From the NCBI GenBank assembly GCA_034769895.1, contig JAWRYS010001465.1, positions 402,001-466,000 on the forward strand: a DNA stretch of 64,000 nt, written 5' to 3'. The translations under genes and the position numbers were made by a program. The stretch comes from Magicicada septendecula. Its lineage: Eukaryota > Arthropoda > Insecta > Hemiptera > Cicadidae. Of this stretch, positions 1-11,262 are shown piece after piece; within the stretch, counting starts at the first letter, position 1; the number at the start of each line of letters is the position of its first letter. The notes under the pieces are model-generated. The model worked only from the letters and a program-made list of their open reading frames with translations, did no database searches and was not told where the DNA came from.

Positions 1-402
1 CGGGACATGGCTTCATCTCCGCTAGCTTTTTTTAACTTGTTAAATGTTTCTGTTGCACTATATTGTTGTATATCTACTGTTTTGTTATATACTCATTGAC
101 TAAATAATTATAACTATAACTATCATGAACACAGGAACTATCATATTCAAGATAACTGAAAAATCCACTAAATTAGTTATTTAATCGTTCTCGTTAAAAC
201 CTTTTTTTAAGACACTGGATTTTGTCATTTTGTAAGGAAATCTGTAGTTAATATTTTTTGGCTAACTTACGTAACTATAACTTCCTCTCCAGATATTCCA
301 AGCGTAAATTTCACACCTTTATGATGCAGCCATAAGCAATCACATTTTTATTTACTGGTTCCATTATTCATTGTAACTATTCACATTATTCAGTGTGATT
401 TG
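1..402. other. AT-rich non-coding DNA
   Basis: No coding frame, RNA or repeat structure was recognised here. The sequence is AT-rich with scattered poly-T runs. Confidence 0.5.
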
Positions 403-465
403 CCTATTTGAGACGGGAACAAATCATTATTGGTTTAAACCTTGAGGATGATGATGATGATTATT
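403..465 (+). mobile_element. RTE-type non-LTR retrotransposon, 3' tail fragment
   Basis: About 60 bp match, by eye, the 3' end seen again near 11,260-11,335 (+) and 54,595-54,670 (-). The shared words are TTTGCCTAT, GAGAC(C/G)GGAACAAA and TTGGTTTAA, followed by a (GAT)n tail. This is the last non-coding segment of an RTE-like element with its simple-repeat tail. The rest of the element is absent, as expected after extreme 5' truncation. Confidence 0.6.
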
Positions 466-1189
466 CATTGTAGTTTACATTAGGTTTATAATCACACAAT
501 AAAAACTAAACCACAAAATTAAAACCATATTCTAAAAAGAAAAAGAAGACTTGGGAATAGAACAATTACAAAATTTGTTCCCGAAACGGAAGTCAAACAA
601 AATCAAATATAGAATCGCTAACTGACACACGGATGAGCGCGCCAAACACACACACACATATCCAAATACACAAATGGATCCATTTCAGATAAGGGCCAAA
701 TCATCAATTAATACAAGCAACTATACATTTGGAACTACACATAGTGCTTGCAAGGTTTATGGCTTCTCCTGGAGTGTACTCATTGCAGTATTTTACTAGT
801 AAAATGTGTTGTGTTTTAAAGAACAAGAAAAGGCAGGGCCGGACGTCAGCTTTCCACAGGAGTAAAAAAAAACAACCTTGAAGCTTTGTTGCCTGAGCCC
901 TGCGCCCGCAGTCTAATCCTCAGACTAATTTATGACGGTAGTAATAGTAGGAGAGAATTGAACAAAGTAAACACCTCAGTATAGTCTACGCAATTACGTT
1001 TTTGTGGTGGCTATAGTGCCAGAGTCGGTTCTGATAACACAAAACAGAAGGGGTGTTAGTTTTTACAGGTCTCGCCGGCCAATCATACTATATACCTTAC
1101 ATTTTTCAGACCTAAAAACTCTATTGTATTTTGTACCTTGAAGAACATTATATACTCTTATCTACAAGATACATAAAAATACACTTAAT
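466..1189. other. Non-coding stretch, short (CA)n run
   Basis: No gene was found. A short (CA)n run lies near 647-658. A slightly GC-richer patch at about 835-920 and a stretch at 1,030-1,085 have no partner elsewhere in the window that I noticed. Confidence 0.45.
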
Positions 1190-1850
1190 CTTTAAAGTAT
1201 TATTAATAATAAAAAAAATTGTAACAAGAATATATTTTTTTATTTTGGAAGTTATAAATGTTTTGAAAGTAATCCAAGTATCATCATCAGTTATATAAAG
1301 TCAAAATTTTTAAAACCAATTGTTCAATACAACTGTTTTATATGTAGACTATATTTAATGTTTTTATATGTGTATATAAAATATAATATAAATATTAATT
1401 ATTTTATTAAGTTATTAATTTTGAAAATATTATCATTTGTTGCATTAATCTGAATTTGTTCTGATATTAAACTATTATTTGTTTTATGTTTAAATATTTC
1501 TAAGTTTTCCATATAAATATAAAACAAGTAATAAATTAATACCAGAAGAAATTCAGATTAATACAAAAAATTATAATATTTTCAAAATTACTAATTTAAT
1601 AAAATAATAAACATCCATATTATATTTTACAATTAATTATGTAATATATTTATATACACATATAAAAACATTAAATTTTGTCTACATATAATACAGCTTT
1701 TTCCAACAATTGATTTAAAAATTTTGAATTTATTAATTATATCTGATGATGATGGATTACTATCAAAACAATTGTAATTTACAAAATAAAAAGAATATTA
1801 TTTTTGAAAATGTTTTATTATTAATAATAATATAATGTAACACGAAACAT
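1190..1850. mobile_element. Palindromic PLE-like remnant with hammerhead fossils
   Basis: Two imperfect inverted arms (about 1,190-1,500 and 1,530-1,850) pair around a short centre. The outermost words are TATTAATAATAA on the left and TTATTATTAATA on the right. Each arm carries a hammerhead-like box. On the plus strand CTGATGA is at 1743-1749, followed by an unpaired T, GATGG-ATTA-CTATC, AAA and the palindrome ACAATTGT. On the minus strand TCATCAG at 1284-1290 marks the mirror copy. The G of the GAA box is A, so both are probably dead. The same layout occurs at 17.2, 27.6 and 30.8 kb. No protein is encoded. Confidence 0.55.
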
Positions 1851-2104
1851 TTGAGCATATAAATATAATTAATCTATAAAGTACACATTAGTTTGCTCAT
1901 TATATCTATATGAATATCCGTGTGAAATGCACTAAATGAGACGCGTTTTATTGACTATACACTGTTGTGTACATAAACACCTCTTAAAGTAATTAAAAAT
2001 AATAACATTATTATTACCACTGAGATTTAGTACTTATAGATTATTTATTCAATATAAGCGTCTATAAAAGACAAATGTTTCAGTTACTAAGATGAATTTA
2101 CATT

Positions 2105-2515
2105 ACTATCATCGTGATGGTGATCATCATCACCTCTCCAAGGACTAGGTGTTAGACCTGTTCCGGTACCCCTCTCCTCCTCATTCTACCGACATATCTC
2201 TTCCCATAGGGTGATTACCCAAGGCAGCCACAGGTAGCCGGGTATCAGGCACGCGATTCAAGTGTTCACACCGTCTCCTTCTGTGGTCTTCCATCTTCTG
2301 GTGCAATGATACAATGTTTAAATCGCGTATAATTGCCTCGTTCCTTCTCCGATCCAAGAGAGAACAACCTTGGGTACCTCTTATAAATTCCATTTCGCCT
2401 GCCTGAATCCTCTGCATGTCTCACCAGCGTACAGGAATGTGGGGACGACCACAGTTTTATAAAATTTTATTCCGGTATCCTTCCGTGTTTTAAAATTAAA
2501 TTTCTAGAACACTGT
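2105..2515 (-). pseudogene. RTE-like retrotransposon C-terminal domain, decayed
   Basis: The minus-strand frame at 2417-2181 reads like the region downstream of a non-LTR reverse transcriptase: IQAGEMEFIRGTQG, then LLDRRRNEAIIRDLNI. This matches the related copy at 54.7-55.1 kb (IQAVEMRFLRHVAGYTLLD). Homologous codons extend toward 2,515 in other frames, so there are frameshifts. The 3' end, near 2,105-2,135, has a CAT-rich tail. The piece is 5'-truncated and non-functional. Confidence 0.7.
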
Positions 2516-4098
2516 ATTATTTTAATATTGTTGATTCAAGTGTATGTAATCGTTTACTTAGTCTAGCATCAATTTAGTAAAATTATACAAGACAAAACAA
2601 TAAGTGTACTCAGTATTCTAGAGTGAATTACGAAAAAACATTTTTAAATATTTTATGCTAAATTATTCACGTCACGTCAGCCCGATCGTGAGTTAGTGGC
2701 GTCACAAAATACTTACGCCATTAACAGTTTCCTACTGTTTCTTGAAATCCTAGGGTTTCTTGGGGTCTTTGGCACAATTTCAAATAGTTCCTCATTCCGT
2801 TATTCTGGATAAGAATTTGTTTTATAAAATTGAGCTTGCAAATCAGAAAACGGAGGAGTTAATAAAACCGATGACATACTACAAATGACGGCTGACTACA
2901 GAATTTAGTCAACATTCCGAGTAACTGTTTGATTGCTCTACTTATTGTAAGAGTACTGTGGTAAAGAGTATCAGTAAGCAAAGAGACTAACACAATTATG
3001 AAGCTAGGTTGCACAGCCTTTTACAATTTCTTTATCTGTCTATGCTGACAAAGAAAAGAACTCTACAAAAATTAGAAACCAAAACTTATAACGAATGGTT
3101 TCTTCCAGTGTACTTTTACTAAGGTGAATATGGACAAAATTTTTAGCTTTTGCTTATGGATGTTTCTAACTGACGTTCAGTAATATAGATGACAGCCACT
3201 GAGATTATTTATTTGTTACAATTTGTGAGAGATAAATTGTTCAGTCAATAAGAAAAAGTCAATTTACTAGAAAACCGTGCTTTTTAAATATTGTTGCTTT
3301 AAGTGTATGTAATCGTTTTCTTGTGTCTGTTATCAACTTAGACTAAACATTCCTGTAAAATTAGTAATATATTTTTTTAAATGAATAATAAATGTATGTA
3401 AATGAAATACGTAAATTATACATTCTGCCTGTGCACAGAAATTGAATTTGCAAGTGCATCATTATGAATATAAATATACTTGGCCAAATACCAATGACCG
3501 CAAAATTCACAATAAAAATAAAACGTAAAACTACAAGCAAAATCGTAAACCATCAAGGATTGTCAAAAAAACATACATACATCTATTAAGACCGCTCAAC
3601 ACACCTAAAAGATATTTTCATGACTGTTGTTCATGCCTTAGACCTACATGCTAAAATATACAAAGACGCAACAAACAGTGGAATGGCAAATTCTACACAA
3701 TTGTTTTCTGGATTATAAAAGTAACAATAGGGTCAGGGCAAAACAAGAGTAGGCACAGTTGATGTAAATGATCGTAGCGTTGCTAAAGTTAACATCGTTA
3801 GCCCACAATGGGAGACGAACAGGCAACAGTTGCGGCGCGAAAACAGTACAACGGCGAACTCGGTTGGGGAAGAGGGAAGGGAGAAACCACAACTACGGGA
3901 TCAGTGTGAGGAAGGCTGCCAATTGGCAGAATATTGTGCAGGAGATCTATATCCGTAGGTAGGCTGAAGGTGTGCTTTGCATTCACAATCCAATTTGTAC
4001 TCACTGTCTGAAAATTATATTAACGTTTTTTCTTTGAATGTAAAGTCTTATGCTTGCAGATTTTAAATCAGCGTTAGTAGCAATATAAATTAATTATA
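2516..4098. other. Non-coding; contains a diverged direct repeat
   Basis: No gene was recognised. About 100 bp at 2,505-2,620 and 3,275-3,370 resemble each other (both have AAATATTGTTG or TAATATTGTTG, then AAGTGTATGTAATCGTTT), so an old direct repeat is likely. Two overlapping opposite frames near 3,770-4,000 have no recognisable similarity and look accidental. Confidence 0.45.
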
Positions 4099-5392
4099 CG
4101 AAGTCTGTAAATTAAGTAATGAGACTAATTCAGTAAAACTTTTTGTTTATAATCAAACTATATCTAGACTATATCGCCTTCAAAATACTTTCCTTGGGAA
4201 GCCACACAGCCCTTTAGACGGGTTTTCCACTCTTCATAAAAGTGCTGGAACTGAGAAACTGGAATCTCCTTCAACTGGTCGGTTACATTTTTTGTTTAAT
4301 GTTGTCTATCGTCCCAAAATGATGTCCTTTGAAATGTTTTTTCAATCTCGGGAAGAGAAAGTAGTCACAGGAACTCAAGTCAGGTAATTAAGGGGGCTGA
4401 GGAACAACGGGAATATTTTTCTTTGCCCAAAAACTCATTCTTAACCGAGAGTGCTGTGTGACAAAGTGCATTGTCATGATGCAGCATCCAGGTGTTCACG
4501 ATGGCTGGTGTCACGCGGGCAACTCTTTTCCGCAGCCTTTCAAGAATTTCTCGGTAAACATGTTGATTGACTATCTGTCCTGTAGGCAAAAACTCCTTAC
4601 GAATAATTACATTACTATCAAAGACACAAATGAACATGGTCTTGATTTTGAATTTGCTCATTTTTGCTTTTTGGGGATGTAGTAAGTTCGGTGTGTGCCA
4701 CTCCTCGCTCTGGCGTTTTGTTTCTATATCGCACCCAAAGATCCATCATCACTAGTAATAACATTTTTTAGAAAATTATGATTATTCGTCCTAGAAGATC
4801 ACGGCACACTTCCATCGTGTTGTCTTTCTGTTCAAGTGTGAGGTTTTTTTGGGAGCAATTTCACACAAACTTTTCTCACTCCTAATTTGTTTGTCAAAAT
4901 TTAATAAACTGCAGTGTGGTTCAAATTTAATTGTTCTGCATTGATTCTGACGGTTAATCGATGGTCAGACCGCGCAATCGATCAACATTGTCGTCAGTTC
5001 TTGACTCTGACGGTCTTCCAGAGCGTGGATCATCCTTAATTGATTCCTGGCCATCTGAAAATGCTTTCAACTATCTGAAAACCTGTGCCCTTGACAAAGC
5101 TTCATTTCCATACGCCTTTGTCAATTTTGTAAAAGTCTCAGTAGCCCGAGTTTAACACAAAACTTGATTGCACAACGTTGCTCGTAATTGATGTCACTCA
5201 TTTTTATAAATCACAACAAAAACTCACTTCACGAAAAGCTTGTTTACGTTTCGCGTGGTAACAATACGCAATAAATATTACTACTCAATATCAATCAGCT
5301 GTTTATTTAACCACCTGTGTTATTGGAAACCTTACAGTGTTACCATATTGACTGTTACGTGATTAGTCTCATTACTTAATTTACAGACCTTG
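4099..5392 (-). mobile_element. mariner (Tc1/mariner superfamily) transposon, about 1.29 kb
   Basis: The ends are inverted: left CGAAGTCTGTAAATTAAG, right (reverse complement) CAAGGTCTGTAAATTAAG, continuing with TAATGAGACTAAT. They are flanked by TA on both sides (4097-4098 and 5393-5394), the mariner target duplication. The length of 1,294 bp is normal for a mariner. It contains a degraded transposase on the minus strand. It has no promoter that I can identify and cannot encode its own enzyme. Confidence 0.88.
4180..5210 (-). pseudogene. mariner transposase (DD34D type), degenerate
   Basis: Read on the minus strand, an ATG near 5,200 opens a frame beginning MSDINYEQRCAIKF. It is soon broken by stops and frameshifts. 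Later pieces are recognisable as GRPSESRTDD-like text (helix-turn-helix linker region) and, at 4661-4380, IKTMFICVFDS, LERLRKRVARV and WMLHHDNALCHTALSV. The last holds the second catalytic Asp of the DDD triad. The third Asp region is out of frame near 4,390-4,180. The catalytic domain is clearly mariner, but many lesions make this a pseudogene. Confidence 0.85.
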
Positions 5393-5544
5393 TAAGTCAC
5401 GTTAAAAGCTATGACATAAGACTGTAAAGTTTATACAGTACTTACGATAAGTTTTAAAATTTTACGATTGTTTTGGTTGATAGCATGTCTGTTTAGAGTT
5501 TGTTAAGCAAGCAATAGATAACACTGGTCTAAAAAATGTATTAT

Positions 5545-5735
5545 AATAGGTAATTTTTTTTCCGGTGAAGGGTTTGTGAGGATCGCTCATAAAGTATTAC
5601 ACAAATTTTAAAATACTTGTGTTGACGTTTCGACACAAATAATTTAAAATTTGTGTTATATTTTTGACCGATGTTCACAATACCCTCCATCGGAAAAATT
5701 CATTGATTGACGGTCACTACGAATTTAAGGATAAT
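5545..5735. repeat. MITE-like palindrome, copy 1
   Basis: This is a roughly 190 bp imperfect palindrome. Its arms read GAAGGGTTTGTGAGGATCG on the left and CGATGTTCACAATACCCTC on the right, with a shared internal TTTGTGTTATATTTTTGACC. The outer right flank (CATTGATTGACGGTCACTAC) recurs inverted at 53.64 kb beside a second copy. There is no coding capacity. It is a non-autonomous DNA element of unknown superfamily. Confidence 0.65.
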
Positions 5736-5739
5736 AGGT

Positions 5740-7050
5740 AAAACTGAAGAGCTTAAAGTTAGTTATATGGTACCTTATTTTATAAGCTTATCTTCTGGTC
5801 TTTTTACAAGTAAATCCGAGCGCTCACATTCAAGTCATCCCTACACTAAGCATCAAGACGTTTGCCTATAATTATAGTATGTTTTTTATGAATACTTGCA
5901 GAACGTTTTGCAACTGTTAGTTCAATTGCGCCGAACAACTTTTGGCAGAGGCGCAAAAGTTAAGTAGAATCATCAGGCCAGCTTCATAGGAGGCCAAATA
6001 CCAAAACAAATAAATTCGCTTGTCAATATCTAGATAAACATTTAGAACAAAATTTAAATATAGTCAGCATCTCAGATCTGTCGAATCAATCGCTTCTCTC
6101 GCGAGGAGAGGCACAGAAAACTACTCTGCAAGCTTTGTTACATTTAAATTTGTCGTTGTTGTAATTGTAATTACTAAAAGTATACCCAGATACTCTAGAT
6201 AATAAAAGATGAGAGTTGCGTGATCAATACTTTTGAAGGTTATCAGATAGAACTATCACTAGTAGTGTTTGCATTTTATAAAATTTATATGGAAAGATTT
6301 AACTCTTCTTTTCTTGACTTCAACTTCCGAGGATGCCTAGTTAAAACATTGGAGCCGTTTGTCTGAAGCTAAGGGATCAAAACGATTTTTCGTAGCAATA
6401 ATCACGCAACCCTGTGCTTTCCATTGCTTCCAAGCGCAACCATTCTTCTGAGAATTAGGAACATTGGTTAGTTCCCACATTCAGCAATTCTTAAACAGAA
6501 TAAAAAACTTCCCTGTTTCTCAGCGTGTATTATTATTTTATAGTTTTCCATTAACTTGTTTCCTGCAACAATTGTTTAATTTTATTCTCCCCCCCTCCGT
6601 TTTTACCTGTTCGGATTGTAAACATTTTTTTATTTTTGTCTGACTGCGTTTAGTTAACCGTCACACGTAATATTCAAGTTTTAGAGCTTCCAAAATGTTT
6701 AATTATTGGCTTTATAAGCTTAAACTTAGGAAGTAATAATTACATGTCTAAACACGTGTTTACTAGGCAGTTACGGAGTTTATAATTCCAGTTACACTTT
6801 TTTTCTTTACAAAATAAAATTTGTAAATACAAATATACATTTTGCTAATCCTAAGACTATACAAAGTCAGTGAGTTGAAAATTTGTTGCTATTTTTTTAG
6901 ACTATGCTTGGGTATTGCGCGCTTAAGAAACTTTAACTGACTTGCTAATATAATCAACAGCAGCAAGCGTACATTCTTAGAATTTCTCATAACTACTGTA
7001 TAACTCCTAAAAATAGTTCTACAATAGTTATAAGTTAAAACTATTAAACA
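5740..7050. other. Non-coding AT-rich stretch
   Basis: No coding frame or repeat was recognised. A small GC palindrome (CTCTCGCGAGGAGAG, 6097-6111) is the only local structure noted. Confidence 0.45.
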
Positions 7051-7059
7051 CAGAAACTA

Positions 7060-7548
7060 AAGCCACGCTTTATAAGACATTGGTAAGGTCTGTGTTATTG
7101 ACGTATGGTTCTGAGTGCTGGGTACTCAAGAAAATTGATGAACAGAGGCTGGCTGTGTTTGTAAGAAAGATACTGAGAAGGATTTATGGGCCAATTCAAC
7201 AGGACGGAGTCTGGAGAAAGAGAAATAATAATGAATTATGTGCTAAGTACAGTGACATTATACAGTTGTCTGATTTGCCAAAATTAATAGATTAAGATGG
7301 GCAGGACACGTTTAGAGAATGGATGACAAACGTACGGCAAAAAGAATTATGAAACACAAACCAATAGGAAAAAAGGAAGATTGGAAGACCAAAGAACAGA
7401 TGGATGGACCAGGTCTACAGTGATGCGAGGCAGCTGGGCGCAGTGAATTGGTGGTGGATGGCTGAGGATAGGAATAAGTGGAGGCAATTTCTACGGCGAA
7501 GGTTCAATCTCAGCTGTAGATCCAAGGACGTATGTATGTATGTATGTT
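7060..7548 (+). pseudogene. RTE-like reverse transcriptase C-terminus with (TATG)n tail
   Basis: The frame from 7080 reads LLTYGSECWVLKKIDEQRL then RKILRRIYGPIQQDGVWR, the thumb and post-RT region of an RTE-type element. After a frameshift near 7,260, WAGHV..MDD-like text follows. The frame at 7404 gives MDQVYSDARQLGAVNWWWMA then EDRNKWRQFL, the conserved RTE C-terminal block. The element ends in a (TATG)n simple repeat at 7529-7547, directly against the TA of the next transposon. It is 5'-truncated and frameshifted. Confidence 0.82.
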
Positions 7549-7556
7549 ATAATCTA

Positions 7557-8000
7557 CAGAGTGTTCACAAATGGTCGTTCAATATTTCGGTAACGTGTTC
7601 CTTACATAATTACAAGAAAAATGTTCCTGTAATCATAGGTCCAAAAACGTACAGTTTTCCATCTGTCCGTCATATTGTATTTTTTAAGGAAAAGTTTACT
7701 TCTCGAGAATTGAGTGAGATATTCTAATGAAATCTGGTACGTGTTACTCCAGTAACATAATCTACAAAATGAAATTTTGTAAAAAATTTACATGGGCCCA
7801 CAAATTCAAAATGGCGGCTGTTTTAATTTTTGTCATTCATATCTCACAGACTATTAGTTTTATGGAATAATGTTTTATTAAATAAAATCTTAAACATTAT
7901 TTCATGAACAAAATGATACCTTATTTGTTTGTTACAATACGATCTCAAACAACCGAATTATGATGGAAAATGTCAGTGTGAGTATACCATCAAACTGCAA
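7557..8000. repeat. Left long inverted repeat of rosa-like transposon
   Basis: It pairs with 9425-9862. Shared landmarks in order are AATATTTCGGTAACGTGTTCC, CATCTGTCCG, TGGTACGTGTTAC, CAAAATGGCGGCTGTTTTAA and CATATCTCACAGACTATT. The similarity then continues more weakly to GAAAATGTCAGTGTGAGT near 7,982. Confidence 0.8.
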
Positions 8001-8204
8001 AAATAATTATTGGCAAATAGTTTTACTTGTAAATACAAGCTAAAAAATAGTAAAAAACATTTCAATTTATTTGAAAGGAGAAAATAAAAATGTAAAATAC
8101 GAAATGAATACAAAAGATTTTAAACTATTGTATTTATCTGGAGATTTTAGTAGTAACTGAAATGAAAAATTACCATAACGACAGCACGAAATAATTAAAG
8201 TAGG

Positions 8205-9172
8205 TGTTCAATGTGTCCCCCATTTACTTCAATACACCTTTCAGCCCGTTTGATCATCAAAGCTCAAGTACGTTCAAAAATTACCGGTATTACTTTAATT
8301 TGTTAACAGCAAATAATTATTTTGTCTCTCAATTCATCTGCCGTGTTTATTCGAGTGCTATAATACACCAAGCTCTTCAGATGCCCCCACAAGTAAAAAT
8401 CCAGTGGATTTAAATCTGGTGAGCGGGGAGCCCATGCAACTGGACCAACACGCCCAACCCACTGGCCACGAAAGCAATTATTCAATAACTGCTTGGCATT
8501 ATTTGAGAAATGTACGGGTGCACCATAATGCATGAACCATATTTATCATCCACTGTTTCATTAAGTGTGTTGGTAAGAAATTCTTGGTATGCTTCTCCAT
8601 TCAATCTGTTAGGCAAAAAGGTGTAGACCAGTCAGCTTATCTCCGAAGATACCCGCCCAGACGTTAACCGAAAACCGAAAAGATGCCTCATCCGTAAATA
8701 AAATTTTAGATACAAACATAGGATCACAAACTCGCTCATTCATTAGCCATTGACAGAACCCAGTCCTGCTATGGTACGAGAGCTTGAACACGCTGAAGGT
8801 GATACGGATACAGCAATTGATTGCGAAGAATTTTCCATATGGTGGTGTGGTTTGAATACCTTCCTGATGAGCCATTCATCGGCATGACAATTCTGGTTCC
8901 TCTTCAATTCTGACCAAAACTCGTTCCTCTAATTCAGCAGTTGAAACAGATCTCGGTCTATCATAATCCTGAGTCCATGGTTGGAATGTACCAGTCTCAT
9001 ACAATCGCTGATGGATTTTCACAAACATTTTACTGGAAGACTTCCTACGATCTGGATAAGCTTCACGATAAAGGCGGGCTGCTTTTGTAGCAGATCCATT
9101 GGCTTTCCCGTAGATGAAATGCATGTCATCCATTTCATGATTACTATACAAATTTGCCATATCTAATGACAA
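8205..9172 (-). pseudogene. rosa-like (DD41D) mariner transposase, broken
   Basis: The N-terminal frame 9172-8876 has the helix-turn-helix text NHEMDDMHFIYGKANGSAT, AARLYREAYPDRR and FVKIHQRLYETGTF. Frame 8875-8609 holds FCQWLMNERV and ILFTDEASFRF, the first catalytic Asp. Frame 8533-8303 holds HYGAPVHFSNNAKQLL and RSPDLNPLDFYLWGHLKSL, the third Asp (PLD). Counting residues between the second position (here Tyr instead of Asp in the usual DGAP) and the third gives 41, which is the DD41D signature. The loss of the second Asp and several frame breaks make it inactive. Confidence 0.85.
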
Positions 9173-9424
9173 TTATGAAAATAACGCACAATAAATAATA
9201 CAACAAAAAATAATAAAAACAAAATAACAGTACTGCGAAAAATTTATCAAAATAACGCACAATTCACTACTCTGTTCAAAACACTAAGATTAACTGCCGT
9301 TTCAATTTTACAAATTTGCTTATAATTTATAAAACAACTGATTGAAGAATTGTTGACTTATACTCAGTTGGCCTAGTGTTTTTGAATAAAACCTGGACGA
9401 GATAACATCACTGATTTCATGGTA

Positions 9425-9862
9425 TTGAGCATTGAGTGACTCACACTGACATCTTCCAAAGTAACTCGGTTGTTTAAGATCACATTGTAACAAATAAGGT
9501 ATCATTTAATTCAAGAAATAATTCTTAAAATTTTATTTAATGGAATATTTTTCCATAAAACCAATAGTCTGTGAGATATGAATGATTATAAAATTAAAAC
9601 AGCCGCTATTTTGAAATTTGTGAATGTAAAATTTTTACAAAATTTTATTTTGTAGATTATGTTACTGGGGTAACACGTACCAGATTTAATTAGAATACCT
9701 CACTCCATTCTCGAGAAATAAAATTCTTCTTAAAAAATACAAAATGGCGGACAGATGGAAAACTATACGTGTTTGGACCTATGTTTAAAGGAAATTTTTT
9801 TTCTTGTAATTATGTAAGGAACACGTTACCGAAATATTGGACTACCATTTGTGATTATCCTG
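9425..9862. repeat. Right long inverted repeat of rosa-like transposon
   Basis: This is the mirror of 7557-8000. It includes CCAATAGTCTGTGAGATATG, CAGCCGCTATTTTGAA, GTAACACGTACCAGATTTAA and CGTTACCGAAATATTGGAC, and ends TTATCCTG before the flanking TA. Small indels between arms indicate age. Confidence 0.8.
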
Positions 9863-10137
9863 TATATAACATAATTTATAAGGTATATCATAGTATACAG
9901 CGAAAACCTAGGTTTCAAATTTAATTGATTTTTTTAAAAACTCTTTTAATACATTCTGTAGTTTAAAAATTCAAGAATAAGTTTCACAAAAGCATTTGTA
10001 AAACATTGTTAACCTAATTAAAACATTTACCAAACACTTTCATGTATAAACTGTAGGTTGTAACTGCTGGTTAATTCAGTAAATCAATGCTTCGGAGAAT
10101 CGGACTGATTAAATACACAAGGTGTTTCCACACGCTA

Positions 10138-10340
10138 CTGACTTCTTTTCAGTGGGTTTCCCGTTAATTAGTGTTTTTTTTTTTTTTTTTTTTTTTTTTT
10201 TAGTTGCCACCCACATAAGAGAAGAAAATTAACTGAGTTGTTTCCACGGTGAGATGAAAGTGAATCACACTGGCTGAGAGCGGTTGAAAGGTACGCAGCA
10301 ACCCTATTAACTCAGCTTCTTTAGCAGCCTCTGTGTCGAT
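10138..10340. repeat. Dispersed repeat with T-tract, copy 1
   Basis: Shared words with 53,930-54,110 are TCTTTTCAGTGGGTTTCC / TCTTTCCAGTGGATTTCC, then GTTAATTAGTGT, GAGATGAAAG and ACAACCTAATTAA-like text. In this copy a run of about 26 T (10,178-10,203) interrupts the repeat. Its nature is unknown. No coding frame is present. Confidence 0.55.
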
Positions 10341-11124
10341 ACTTTCTTTCTCCAATCTTAGGTCTTATATAGAGTCGATTACTGACATTCTCTAGCCTGA
10401 GATAGGCTACATTAATTTACCAAGCAGATTAACACGCTACTACAATTACCCGTTTTGATGATTAACATTGTGTTTTATATATTTCTACAAAGTCAAAAAT
10501 ACATATTAATAGCCAAGGTAGATAAAATTAAAAAATGCATATTGTTAGTTAAGATAACACAACAGTTTTCCAAATTACTGGAGAGGGTGAGTAATGCCTT
10601 ATGGTCTCATTCCTTGATGAAAGGAAATATCCAGCCGCACCTTCAAGTGGTGGGGGATGGGCAACACCTACAGGTGGCTAACGCGACTCTGGACACCGAA
10701 TGACAGCCGGTATAAGCTGTCCCTCCTCTACTTGTCTTTGTCAAGTAGAGGTTAGGGCAGCCTCTTGCCCTTGGGGCGAGACGTTGCTCCAAAAGACGGA
10801 TGACCTTCCATTGGTCAATGACGTAGGATGTGGGAGGCAAGACGAAACCACCACATTAAAGATCCTTATGGATATCTCAACAGGGAAAACTGGTCTCTTT
10901 AGTCTGGTAAAACAGCAAGTTTATTTGAGAACACCCAGACAGAAAATCGGGCTGGACGTTAAGCCTAAAGGTAGCAGCCCCACCATACGTCTTACCCTCC
11001 GATATGCTAGTAACATATCTAGGGGACATACTCACTACTAAATTGCCTCAAATAAGGAATAGCCGGACGGATCCGATGGGACGGAGAGGTGTGGGACGTC
11101 CGAGGAAGCGCTGGAGTGACCAGT

Positions 11125-11262
11125 TTCAGTCTCTAATCTTTGCTTTTCTTTTATAAAATTGCTAAACTGCTATAATTGTTTTTATTATTTAGACAAAGCT
11201 TTTCATCATTACTGACATCTTCAGGTCTTAAACAACGAGACCGGACATCTTCAGGTCTAATC
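11125..11262 (-). mobile_element. Short PLE-type fragment inserted in RTE tail
   Basis: The segment splits the RTE tail words TCTCTAATCTTTGC (11,111-11,124) and TCTAATCTTTGCC (11,257-11,270), so this repeated string flanks the insert like a target duplication. The insert carries GACATCTTCAGGTCTTAAACAA, also found at 26.69 kb, which is part of a hammerhead-like motif on the minus strand. No protein is encoded. Confidence 0.55.
11190..11236 (-). ncRNA. Hammerhead-like ribozyme motif, CUGAAGA type
   Basis: Read on the minus strand: CTGAAGA (11,224-11,218), T, GTCA-GTAA-TGAT (stem II with a final G·U), GAA, then AAGCTT as palindromic stem III, T at the cleavage position, and GTC complementary to the upstream GAC (stem I). 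CUGANGA allows any base at the fifth position. The 26.66 kb copy is better paired. Activity has not been shown. Confidence 0.5.

Larger units (their letters stand above)
7557..9862 (-). mobile_element. rosa-like (DD41D) mariner transposon with long inverted repeats
   Basis: The ends read CAGAGTGTTCACAAATGGTCG on the left and CAGGATAATCACAAATGGTAG (reverse complement) on the right. TA dinucleotides flank both sides (7555-7556 and 9863-9864). The inverted similarity runs far inward, to about 8,000 and 9,425 (about 440 bp per arm), much longer than the roughly 30 bp of ordinary mariners. Between the arms lies a minus-strand transposase whose catalytic spacing fits DD41D. The element is inactive because that frame is broken. 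Confidence 0.82.

Noticed and set aside
3768..4004. Overlapping opposite frames near 3.8-4.0 kb
   Set aside because: No recognisable similarity on either strand and no second copy in the window.
10700..11041. 113-codon plus-strand frame starting MTAGISC
   Set aside because: The composition and position fit a retrotransposon leader. Codons show no domain, and an overlapping opposite frame exists.
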